This document shows, one piece after another, positions 43,062 through 51,109 of a stretch of 64,000 bases of DNA. Each line of letters opens with the position of its first letter. Position 1 is the stretch's first letter. A program made the position numbers and the translations under genes. The stretch spans positions 62,001 to 126,000 of the forward strand of contig JBCCGK010000013.1 in assembly GCA_039029315.1 (NCBI GenBank), in the 5' to 3' direction. The stretch is from JBCCCJ01 sp039029315. GTDB taxonomy: Bacteria; Bacteroidota; Bacteroidia; J057. The notes beneath the pieces are model-generated. The model did no database searches and was not told where the DNA came from. It saw only the letters and a program-made list of their open reading frames with translations.

Positions 43062-44081
43062 TTATCTTGTGATATGAACCAGTTGTTTTTGCTCAAATGA
43101 GTGGGTAAAAGCTTCTGCGGCACGGGTCGCCTCCGTAGCATCATGCAAGCTGGAAGCTGGTGTGCCTCCTTCCTGAACGCAACGAATGAAGTCTTGAATC
43201 TGAATGTGGAAAGCTTCTGCGAATCTGTCGTAGAAACTTTCCACACATTCTTTCCGGACACCGTCTTTGTCGTAGATCTCAACTCGGTTGAGCTGAGCAG
43301 GTCTGCCTATGCGAAGACTCCCCTCAGTTCCAGTAATTTCTGTATAGGTATCGTGTCCGTGCATCGCAATTCGCGAAGCGCGAATCGTGGCAATAGTTCC
43401 ATTCTCGAACACACAGGTAGTCAGTACATTATCTGCATCGCCTTGTTCTGCAAAAGCAGGATATTTATAAGCCCCGCCCACGGCAAAAACGGTTTGGATT
43501 TCACTTCCTAAATACCATCTGGCAAGGTCAATATCATGCACATTGAAGTCGTGAAAAATGCCCCCGCTATTCTTGACATATTGAATCTGAAATTCGGCTA
43601 CAGTGTCCTTGTCGACTGTCTGGGAATGGACCTGAAATGGCCGGCCAATGAGTCCTTCTTCTATTTTTTGTTTGGCATAAGCGTAGCTTGGATCGTGCCG
43701 CCGGTTGAATCCAATCACAGCCAATTGTGTCGGATATTTCGCAGCAATTGCTTCCACGCGCTCGCACTCCTGTATATTGATGGATAGGGGCTTTTCGCAA
43801 AAGACATGGCAACCCGCTTCCAGACCCTGAATGATGTGATCTGCATGTTGATCTGTGGAACTAACAATGAAGACAGCATCCACTTGCTCTTGCTTCAAGC
43901 ATTCCTTGAGGTCAGTATATCCACTGGAAATTCCCCACTGTTGTTTGGCAACATGTAGCTCTTCAGGATTGATGCTGCATACGGTTGCCAGCTGAGCTGA
44001 AGGTGTCTGATGATGCAGGATTTCAGCGTATCGCTTTCCCAGTCGTCCGAGACCGACCAGACCTACTTTGAGTTGATTCAT
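43062..44081 (-). CDS. iolG: Inositol 2-dehydrogenase (IolG), Gfo/Idh/MocA family
   Basis: 339 residues. NAD site VGLVGLGRLGKRYAEIL, catalytic Lys in CEKPLS, and the Asp-His pair in HDFNVHDIDLARW. KECVESFYDRFAEAFHIQIQDF matches the IolG C-terminal region. Oxidises myo-inositol to scyllo-inosose, the first step of inositol catabolism. It ends the minus-strand gene run with iolE 5 bp upstream. A second family member at 47236-48252 may serve another inositol isomer. Cytoplasmic. Confidence 0.9.
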   Translation of the reverse strand: MNQLKVGLVGLGRLGKRYAEILHHQTPSAQLATVCSINPEELHVAKQQWGISSGYTDLKECLKQEQVDAVFIVSSTDQHADHIIQGLEAGCHVFCEKPLSINIQECERVEAIAAKYPTQLAVIGFNRRHDPSYAYAKQKIEEGLIGRPFQVHSQTVDKDTVAEFQIQYVKNSGGIFHDFNVHDIDLARWYLGSEIQTVFAVGGAYKYPAFAEQGDADNVLTTCVFENGTIATIRASRIAMHGHDTYTEITGTEGSLRIGRPAQLNRVEIYDKDGVRKECVESFYDRFAEAFHIQIQDFIRCVQEGGTPASSLHDATEATRAAEAFTHSFEQKQLVHITR

Positions 44082-44086
44082 ATATC

Positions 44087-45001
44087 TTACAAGCCAGTTT
44101 GTTGGTGGATGTAATTTCTTGCTATCAGGGCGTATTCGAAGGGATTGGCCTTGGCCGGGTCCTGCTCGGCTTCAACTACCACCCAGCCTTTGTACTGATG
44201 GGCTTCCAAAATGGAAAAAATGGAAGGAAAATCAATGCAACCCTCCGGATCTCCCGGAACGGTAAAAACACCTGATTTGACGGCATCCAAAAAACTCATT
44301 CTGTCTTCCTGTACTTTTTTGAGGATATGCGGGCGAACATCTTTGACATGTACATGCGCAACCCGATCAATCACTTGTTCCAATGCTGCCACTGGATCTT
44401 CTCCTGAAAAGTGAAAATGGCCACAATCGTAATTCAACCAAACCAGTTCTGGATCGGTTTCATCTAGCATTTTGAGTGTTTCTGGCAATGTCTGAATGAC
44501 AGTTCCCATATGGTGATGAAAGGCTAGCTTCATGCCTCTATCCTTTGCGATTTGTCCCAGATGATTCAAGCGAGAAATAAATTGCTGCCACGCTGCTTCA
44601 TTCTTGAGCATTCCCTTTCCTTCAAATACGGGCACATCCAGTTTTCCTTGACAGCTAGTCCCCACTTCTCCTCCCCCTACAATGCTTGTCCCCATCGCCT
44701 GCAAAAAATCCAAATGTGCCTCAAATGCCTGTATGTTTTCTTCCAAAGATTTGGTAGTCAATTCATAGCTGAACCATTGGTTACAAATTTTCAGCTTTCT
44801 CAAATTGAGATAGTATGCCAATGTCTCGGGATTCCTGGGATACTTATTCCCAACTTCACAACCCGTGAAGCCTGCAAGAGCCATTTCGCTGACACATTGC
44901 TCAAATGTTATTTCTCCTCCCAGTTCAGGAAGATCATCGTTGGTCCAACCAATCGGGGCAATCCCCAGTTGGACATTTTCTGCTGAAAGTGTTGCTGCCA
45001 T
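44087..45001 (-). CDS. iolE: Myo-inosose-2 dehydratase (IolE)
   Basis: 304 residues, xylose-isomerase-like TIM barrel. LGIAPIGWTNDDLPELGGEI is the IolE opening, and KLAFHHHMGTVIQ, LNYDCGHFHFSGED and VAHVHVKDVRPHIL carry the metal-binding His/Asp/Glu residues. Converts scyllo-inosose to 3D-trihydroxycyclohexane-dione, the substrate of IolD. The start is 301 bp below iolD, and the interval contains the MITE-like element, whereas iolG follows 5 bp downstream. IolE and IolG may therefore be transcribed partly separately from the rest. Confidence 0.93.
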   Translation of the reverse strand: MAATLSAENVQLGIAPIGWTNDDLPELGGEITFEQCVSEMALAGFTGCEVGNKYPRNPETLAYYLNLRKLKICNQWFSYELTTKSLEENIQAFEAHLDFLQAMGTSIVGGGEVGTSCQGKLDVPVFEGKGMLKNEAAWQQFISRLNHLGQIAKDRGMKLAFHHHMGTVIQTLPETLKMLDETDPELVWLNYDCGHFHFSGEDPVAALEQVIDRVAHVHVKDVRPHILKKVQEDRMSFLDAVKSGVFTVPGDPEGCIDFPSIFSILEAHQYKGWVVVEAEQDPAKANPFEYALIARNYIHQQTGL

Positions 45002-45078
45002 GTTGTATTCTCAATCTAAAAAAATATGGTCGATCCCTTGTGTGTAATGATATGGGTCAAAAACCAGTTGATAAATAA

Positions 45079-45239
45079 GAGACTGTTTTGGAATCTGTGC
45101 TGAGAATTTTTAGGCTGTATTTTTTTCTCATACAAGGCCCTTTTTTGTTCTCATAGTGGTGTTATGAGAACAAAAAAAGCCGCAGAATGAGGAAAAAAGA
45201 CGCATACAAAAAATAAGTGACAGATTTTCAAACAGTCTC
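45079..45239. mobile_element. MITE-like inverted-repeat element, copy 2 (161 bp), between iolD and iolE
   Basis: Same termini as copy 1 (GAGACTGTTT / AAACAGTCTC) and flanked on both sides by TAA (45076-45078 and 45240-45242), a 3-bp target-site duplication. The central hairpin TTTTTTGTTCTCATAG (45141-45156), loop TGGTG, TTATGAGAACAAAAAA (45162-45177) keeps its pairing despite changed bases: G:C at 7452/7470 is C:G at 45150/45168, and the loop-closing G:C has become G-T. It carries about 21 extra bases on the right side of the hairpin relative to copy 1. No coding content. Inserted inside the iol gene run. Confidence 0.8.
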
Positions 45240-45302
45240 TAAGAATAGTCAGATATCCAGGTGTCCAGGCCCCATGATAATCTGGATTGTTCATTTTCCT
45301 CT

Positions 45303-47228
45303 TCAATCTCCCCAATTCTCTCCGGAGATAGGAGGCTTCAAATAATGACGCTGTGTCTTTCTTCCCAATTCATAGGCCTCAAATGCTTCTTGTACTTCCT
45401 TGCTATCAGACACCTCAGAGACAGGAACTTCCCACCAGGCATATCCTTCCACGCCTTGATATCTGTCTGTTTCTACACAAATGACGGTGGTTCGATCTGT
45501 AGATTTAGCTTCAAGTAAAGCTTTGTTCAGAGAATTCAAGTCATTTGCTTTCAGCACAATAGCTCCCAGACTTTCTGCATTCTTTGCCAAATCTACTGGC
45601 AAGTATCTTTGCGCAGCTACCTCTGCTGCCAATTCATCTCCTCCAATCTGTCCACTCTCCGCGTCGCGGTATAGATAGCGTGTCCCAAACCCTTGTGTTC
45701 CCAGAGAGCGGGAGAGTCCTCCGATGCTGGCAAATCCCCGATTGTCTACCAGTACCAGTGTTAGTTTGAATCCTTCCTGAATGGAAGTAATGATCTCCTG
45801 AGACAACATGAGATAGCTCCCATCTCCTACCATCACATAGACCTCTCGACTGGGATCGGCCATTTTTGCGCCCAATCCTCCTGCAATCTCATATCCCATA
45901 CAGGAATAGCCATATTCCAGATGGAAGCCTTTGGGATTTCTGGTTCTCCATAGTTTGTGGAGATCTCCTGGCATACTCCCGGCCGCGCACAGCATGATAT
46001 CATTGGGATCAGATTGTTCATTGACAGCACCAATTACCTCTCCCTGACTTAAGCTGGGATGTCCAAGATGATAGATCTCACTGACTTTTTGATCCCAGCT
46101 GCGGTTATATTGATGGACTCTTGTCCGGTAGGCATCAGATACTGAATAATCTCCCAACAATTTGCTCAATTCCTCCAGACTCACCTTCGCATCTGCTACA
46201 AGTGGGAGGGCACTATGTTTGTGGGAATCGAATTCTGCGATATTGAGGTTGATGAATCGCACATCGGGATTCTGGAAAGCAGATTTGGACTGGGTGGTAA
46301 AATCACTGTATCGCGTCCCAATTCCGATGATCAAGTCCGCTTCATTGGCTATGGCAACTGCTCCAGGGGTTCCAGTTACGCCACATGCTCCCAAATTTTC
46401 TACCTGATCATAATTAAGAGCTCCTTTTCCTGCAAAAGTCTCAGCAACAGGAATTCCCGTTTTACTCACCAGTTCTCTTAATATGTCTGTCGCATCGCTA
46501 TAAATTGCTCCGCCTCCAGCAATAATCAAGGGTTGGCGGCTGGATTTGATCCATTCGGCTGCCTTGCGCAGCAAGGCTTGATCAGCTCTGGGTCGGCCGA
46601 TATGCCAGATTCTTTGCTCAAATAATTCTTGTGGAAAATCAAATGCCTCAGCTTGCACATCTTGTGGCAGGCTCAGGGTAACAGTCCCTGTTTCGGATTG
46701 AGAGGTCAACACCCGCATCACCTCTGGCAATGCGGTAATCAATTGTTCTGCCCGATTGATTCGATCCCAATATTTAGAGACAGGTTTGAAGCAATCATTG
46801 ACAGAAATATCCTGCGACCAGGCAGATTCCAGTTGTTGAAGAACTGGCGCCACATTTCGTCTGGCAAAAATATCTCCGGGAAGCAAGAGAACAGGGATTC
46901 GGTTGATGGTGGCTGCGGCAGCGCCAGTAAGCATATTGGTGGCTCCCGGACCAATAGAACTCGTACAGGCAAAGGTGGACAAGCGATTGCGAACCTTTGC
47001 AAAGGCTGCGGCAGTGTGCACCATTGACTGCTCATTTCTACACTGATAGTAGGGAAATTCCGGATATTGCTTGAGTGCCTGACCAATTCCCGCTACATTT
47101 CCATGCCCGAAGATTCCAAAACATCCAGCAAAGAATTTGTGTTTTTGGCCATCTCGGACTACATACTGCTGATGCAGATATTGAATCGTGGCTTGTGCCA
47201 CAGTGAGTCGTTTTGTTTTCATTTTCAA
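45303..47228 (-). CDS. iolD: 3D-(3,5/4)-trihydroxycyclohexane-1,2-dione hydrolase (IolD), ThDP enzyme
   Basis: 641 residues, in the range of IolD (about 630-640). N-terminal ThDP-PYR segment FAGCFGIFGHGNVAGIGQAL with the catalytic Glu region RNEQSMVHTAAAFAK; central domain QPLIIAGGGAIYSDA; C-terminal ThDP-PP segment EYGYSCMGYEIAGGLGAKM with MVGDGSYLMLSQEI, binding Mg and diphosphate. Opens the ring to 5-deoxy-glucuronate. It begins 7 bp after the stop of the iolG-like gene upstream. The N-terminus MKMKTKRLTV allows a start one codon pair later. Confidence 0.95.
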   Translation of the reverse strand: MKMKTKRLTVAQATIQYLHQQYVVRDGQKHKFFAGCFGIFGHGNVAGIGQALKQYPEFPYYQCRNEQSMVHTAAAFAKVRNRLSTFACTSSIGPGATNMLTGAAAATINRIPVLLLPGDIFARRNVAPVLQQLESAWSQDISVNDCFKPVSKYWDRINRAEQLITALPEVMRVLTSQSETGTVTLSLPQDVQAEAFDFPQELFEQRIWHIGRPRADQALLRKAAEWIKSSRQPLIIAGGGAIYSDATDILRELVSKTGIPVAETFAGKGALNYDQVENLGACGVTGTPGAVAIANEADLIIGIGTRYSDFTTQSKSAFQNPDVRFINLNIAEFDSHKHSALPLVADAKVSLEELSKLLGDYSVSDAYRTRVHQYNRSWDQKVSEIYHLGHPSLSQGEVIGAVNEQSDPNDIMLCAAGSMPGDLHKLWRTRNPKGFHLEYGYSCMGYEIAGGLGAKMADPSREVYVMVGDGSYLMLSQEIITSIQEGFKLTLVLVDNRGFASIGGLSRSLGTQGFGTRYLYRDAESGQIGGDELAAEVAAQRYLPVDLAKNAESLGAIVLKANDLNSLNKALLEAKSTDRTTVICVETDRYQGVEGYAWWEVPVSEVSDSKEVQEAFEAYELGRKTQRHYLKPPISGENWGD

Positions 47229-47235
47229 GGAGTAT

Positions 47236-48252
47236 TTATGATCCCAGGATTTCGCTCATAAGAATGGGGCGGTTCTCCTGCAGGGATCGTTTGGCGGCCA
47301 AGCCAACTGCCATAGACCGGAGGCCATCTTCACCTGAGATGGGCACAGCTTGTTGTTGCTGAACTGCATTGACAAAGGCGCGCATCTCTTCCCGATAGCT
47401 GTCCATATACCTTTCCAGAAAAAAGTATAACGGAAATGGTTCAGAGACAGATGTTTCCGAATAATACTTGTGTGTATCAGGCTTAACATTCTCAATCAGG
47501 GCCATGCCTTTGGAGCCAAAAATCTCCAATCGTTGATCATATCCATAAGTAGTTTTTCGGCTATTGTCAACCACTCCAAATGCCCCATTCTCAAATGTCA
47601 GAGTGGTCAGGGCAATATCAATATCATCATACTGCTCAATCTCAGGGCTGATCCGGATGGCTCCTTTGCTATAAACTTCCTTCACTTCACTCCCCACAAT
47701 AAATCTTGCCATATCGAAATCGTGAATGGCCTGATCCAGGAAAATCCCACCTGATAGGGCAATATAACTCAAGGGGGGGGGGCCTGGATCTCTACTGGTA
47801 ATCTTGAGCATATAGGGATCCCCAATATCGCCGGACATAACCCGTTCGCGGATTCGCTGAAAATGTTTGTCAAACCTCCGATTAAATGCCACCATCAAAG
47901 GGGTTTGGTTGCTATTGGTGATATCCAGAATGCCCTGAACTTTTTCCAGTGACAGTTCCAGGGGTTTTTCGCAAAAAATAGCTTTCCCGGCATTGGAGGC
48001 TCGAATCACATATTCTGCATGACTATCACTGGGAGAGCAGATCACGATTGTATCTACTTCCGAATGATCGAGAAGATCCTGATAATCAGACGTTATTGTA
48101 GGAATGTTGAGATTCCTGGCAAAATTTTGACCTTCGGCCAGTGGTTCGGCGATGGCCACAACTTCCGCGTTGGGGATATGGTAGACCAGATTCTCCAGGT
48201 GAATTTTGCCAATCCGACCAATGCCAACCAAACCAATTTTGAGGGGAGTCAT
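47236..48252 (-). CDS. Second Gfo/Idh/MocA inositol dehydrogenase (IolG-like)
   Basis: 338 residues from ATG at 48252 (MTPLKIGLVGIGRIGKIH). The open frame to 48315 adds a leader without signal-peptide character, so it is not used. Catalytic Lys in CEKPL and Asp/His in LDQAIHDFDMARF. It acts as an inositol or scyllo-inositol dehydrogenase; two paralogues with different stereospecificity are common in iol loci. The coding strand has ten consecutive C (10 G at 47773-47782) encoding Gly-Pro-Pro-Pro. The present length keeps the full-length frame. Located between iolA and iolD. Confidence 0.88.
   Translation of the reverse strand: MTPLKIGLVGIGRIGKIHLENLVYHIPNAEVVAIAEPLAEGQNFARNLNIPTITSDYQDLLDHSEVDTIVICSPSDSHAEYVIRASNAGKAIFCEKPLELSLEKVQGILDITNSNQTPLMVAFNRRFDKHFQRIRERVMSGDIGDPYMLKITSRDPGPPPLSYIALSGGIFLDQAIHDFDMARFIVGSEVKEVYSKGAIRISPEIEQYDDIDIALTTLTFENGAFGVVDNSRKTTYGYDQRLEIFGSKGMALIENVKPDTHKYYSETSVSEPFPLYFFLERYMDSYREEMRAFVNAVQQQQAVPISGEDGLRSMAVGLAAKRSLQENRPILMSEILGS
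47773..47782. repeat. Ten-base homopolymer G tract inside the iolG-like gene
   Basis: A run of ten G on the plus strand (C on the coding strand) within the codons for Pro-rich PGPPPL. By far the longest G/C homopolymer that I see in the window. Such tracts slip during replication, and a change of one base would truncate the protein. Confidence 0.9.
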
Positions 48253-48465
48253 GCGTAGTAGTTCTGTAATAAAAGTATGAAGGTAAAGTGTAAAGCCGAC
48301 AAATACAGCATGCAAAAAAGTGGATCAGCCTCTTTTTATGATTTTGAGGTACCTTTATTTGGCACCTTAACTGAAAAATGATGGCGAATGCTGATCCGAT
48401 TGCCTGTAGCAAGGAGACATCATTGCTATCCGAGGATCGGAAAGAGAACATGGCACAATGATCTA

Positions 48466-49932
48466 TCAGAACTTTCTATTCCACTCTTTAGGCCATCTTT
48501 CTACGACGACTTTGGTTTGGGTAAAAAATTCTACTGCGTGCATTCCCTGACCGTGAAGATCTCCAAAGAAACTATCCTTCCATCCTGAAAAAGGGAACTG
48601 TGCCATGGGGGCTGCAACTCCAATATTGATTCCAATATTTCCTGCATCTGCATCATGTCGAAATCGTCTGGCATTCAGTCCACTACTTGTAAAGAGGCAG
48701 GCCATATTTCCATATTGGCCAGAGTTGATGAACTGTATGGCTTCATCTACAGTATCCAGATGGACGAGACTCATGACGGGCCCGAACACTTCTGTCTTGA
48801 TGAGACTCCCATCCAAAGGAACATTCTCAATGATGGTTGGGGCGATGAAGTTGCCTTGTTCAAATCCAGAGATCGATGCCTGACGACCATCTACAACCAA
48901 TCTTCCTCCTTCTGAGACTCCTTGTTGGATCAATCCCTGAATGCGAGCCTTGCTTTCCGGCGAAATGACGGGCCCCATCTGTACGCCCTCATCCAACCCA
49001 AATCCTGTTTTGCGTTGTTTGGCTTGTTCGACCAAACTTTCTGTAATGTGTTTGTGATCGCCTACCGTTACCACTACAGAAGCTGCAAGACAGCGCTGGC
49101 CTGCACAGCCGTACACACTGTCTGTCACGATCTGGGTTGTCATCTCTGGATCTGCATCTGGCAAAATCAGGATAGGGTTTTTGGCTCCACCTTGCGCCTG
49201 AACCCGTTTCCCGTTGGCTGTGCCCCTCGCATATACATAGCGTGCGACCTCCGTTGAGCCGACAAAACTGATCGCTCGAACCTTTGGGTGGTCAAGAATG
49301 GCATCGACCACTTCTTTCTTCCCATGGACCATATTGATCACTCCCGGCGGCAGCCCAATCTGATCAATCAACTGGAATACCTTCTGCATGGTCAAGGGAA
49401 CTTTTTCAGAAGGCTTGACGACAAAGGTATTCCCACAGGCGATGGCATATGGCAGGAACCAAAAGGAAATCATGCCTGGAAAATTGAACGGAAGAATGGC
49501 TGCGCACACGCCCAAGGGTTGACGGATCATGTACTCATCTATGCCTCTCGCGATGTCTTCGGAAAATTGCCCTTGCATCATGGCCGGGATGCCACAAGCC
49601 ATTTCGACATTTTCGATGGCTCGCCGCATTTCTCCAACAGACTCTCCATATGTCTTGCCACATTCCAGTGTGATGGTTCGGGCGATATCATCCAGATTGT
49701 CTTCCAACAATTGTTTCAATCTGAATAAGGGTTGAATTCGTTCATGTGCAGGGGTATTTCGCCAATCAGGAAAGGCAGCCGAAGCTGCGGATACTGCTTT
49801 CTCTACCTCTTTGGCAGTACCCGTTGGGACTTTTGCAATCACCTGGAGATTGGCAGGATTGGTGACCTCCATCAGATCGGTATGACTTCCTGTCCAATGA
49901 TTGTTGATGTAGTTGTCAAGCGTTAGTGGCAT
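48466..49932 (-). CDS. iolA: Methylmalonate/malonate semialdehyde dehydrogenase (acylating), IolA/MmsA
   Basis: 488 residues. NAD site and catalytic Cys in GCAGQRCLAASV, typical of CoA-acylating MMSDH; FNFPGMISFWFLPYAIA and FVVKPSEKVP are family segments. The general-base Glu of ordinary aldehyde dehydrogenases is replaced (QAQGGAKN instead of ELGG), as expected for the CoA-acylating subfamily. Converts malonate semialdehyde from inositol to acetyl-CoA plus CO2. Between iolC and the iolG-like gene; spacing 33 bp after iolC. Confidence 0.93.
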   Translation of the reverse strand: MPLTLDNYINNHWTGSHTDLMEVTNPANLQVIAKVPTGTAKEVEKAVSAASAAFPDWRNTPAHERIQPLFRLKQLLEDNLDDIARTITLECGKTYGESVGEMRRAIENVEMACGIPAMMQGQFSEDIARGIDEYMIRQPLGVCAAILPFNFPGMISFWFLPYAIACGNTFVVKPSEKVPLTMQKVFQLIDQIGLPPGVINMVHGKKEVVDAILDHPKVRAISFVGSTEVARYVYARGTANGKRVQAQGGAKNPILILPDADPEMTTQIVTDSVYGCAGQRCLAASVVVTVGDHKHITESLVEQAKQRKTGFGLDEGVQMGPVISPESKARIQGLIQQGVSEGGRLVVDGRQASISGFEQGNFIAPTIIENVPLDGSLIKTEVFGPVMSLVHLDTVDEAIQFINSGQYGNMACLFTSSGLNARRFRHDADAGNIGINIGVAAPMAQFPFSGWKDSFFGDLHGQGMHAVEFFTQTKVVVERWPKEWNRKF

Positions 49933-49965
49933 AGTTGATATTTCGACTAAATTTTATTTCATCTT

Positions 49966-50994
49966 TTACAATCCTCCTCGCTCCTGAACAAATGTCATCA
50001 CTTCCTTATGAGTGGGCATGAAATTGGCGCATCCATGGTTCGTCACCAAAATGGCTCCACAGGCATTGCCCATTCGACAGGCTTTATATAAATCCCATCC
50101 TTTCGTAAATCCATATAAAAATCCACCTGCAAACCCATCTCCTGCACCGAGAATATTCAGCACTTCTACTGGATATCCTGGCACGACAGTTTCCTTTCCT
50201 GACTTGTCATAGAAGGAGGCTCCTTTGGCTCCTCGCTTGACGACCAGAGTTTCGACTCCAAGATCGAGGATATTTTGGATGGCCTGATCCAGATTTCCCT
50301 TGATTTCAGGTGCAGAGATTTGCTGATGTTTGATAGATACCTGAGAGGAATCTGTCATGCTGGATGCAAGAATTTCTTCTTCTGTACCAATGGCAATCTT
50401 GATCTGGGGAAGAAGTGCCCGAACGGTAATTCCATATGCTCTTGGATCATACCACTGATCTGCGCGAAAGTCCAGGTCGAGCAGGACATTGGCCCCTACC
50501 CGATTGGCTTCTTCAGCTGCATAGAATGTAGCGGTCCTACTGGGATCTTTGCTCAGTGCTGTACCGGATAAGATCACAGACTTGAACTGGGCCAATGGAA
50601 TGGCATTCACATGATCAATGTCCAAAGCAATGTCGGCACAATTGTCTCTGTAGTAAACTAGCGGGAATTTATCCGGCGGTTCTATCCCAAGAATGACAGC
50701 TGAAGTTCGTTTCCCGTCGAGGGTTGGGATATAGTCCGTCACAATTCCTTCCTTATCCAGGAAATGTTTGAGGAACTTTCCTACTTGATCATTGCCAAGA
50801 GCGGTAAGCAGGACCGTCTTCAGTCCCAGCCGATTGCAACAAACAGCTATATTCGTTGCTGATCCTCCGACAAAGGCACCAAAGGAGTTTATGTCCTCAA
50901 AGGGTGCTCCTATGTCGTTGCTGTACAGATCAATAGAAGATCTGCCAAAGCTCAGGATATCGTATGTATTAGGGTTGGATTCCTCGTTTATCAT
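49966..50994 (-). CDS. iolC: 5-dehydro-2-deoxygluconokinase (IolC), PfkB family
   Basis: 342 residues. Ribokinase fold: DILSFGRSSIDLYSNDIGAP opening, GGSATNIAVCCNRLG, and the catalytic GAGDGFAGGFLYG with Asp base. ILSGTALSKDPSRTATFYAAE is typical of IolC. Phosphorylates 2-deoxy-5-keto-D-gluconate. The C-terminal DUF2090 aldolase half found in some IolC proteins is absent. Neither iolB (5-deoxy-glucuronate isomerase) nor an iolJ aldolase was found in the window, so the pathway is incomplete as seen. First of the iol genes in transcription order, preceded by the T9SS gene. Confidence 0.92.
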   Translation of the reverse strand: MINEESNPNTYDILSFGRSSIDLYSNDIGAPFEDINSFGAFVGGSATNIAVCCNRLGLKTVLLTALGNDQVGKFLKHFLDKEGIVTDYIPTLDGKRTSAVILGIEPPDKFPLVYYRDNCADIALDIDHVNAIPLAQFKSVILSGTALSKDPSRTATFYAAEEANRVGANVLLDLDFRADQWYDPRAYGITVRALLPQIKIAIGTEEEILASSMTDSSQVSIKHQQISAPEIKGNLDQAIQNILDLGVETLVVKRGAKGASFYDKSGKETVVPGYPVEVLNILGAGDGFAGGFLYGFTKGWDLYKACRMGNACGAILVTNHGCANFMPTHKEVMTFVQERGGL

Positions 50995-51109
50995 GCCAAA
51001 TATGGGTCCAGAGATCGAATCCCCTATAATAACAAGAGAATTTGATACCCGGAACTCTCATCTTGGATTATTTGCTGGCAAACGTTTGAAGGCTTCCAAA
51101 GAAACGTGT

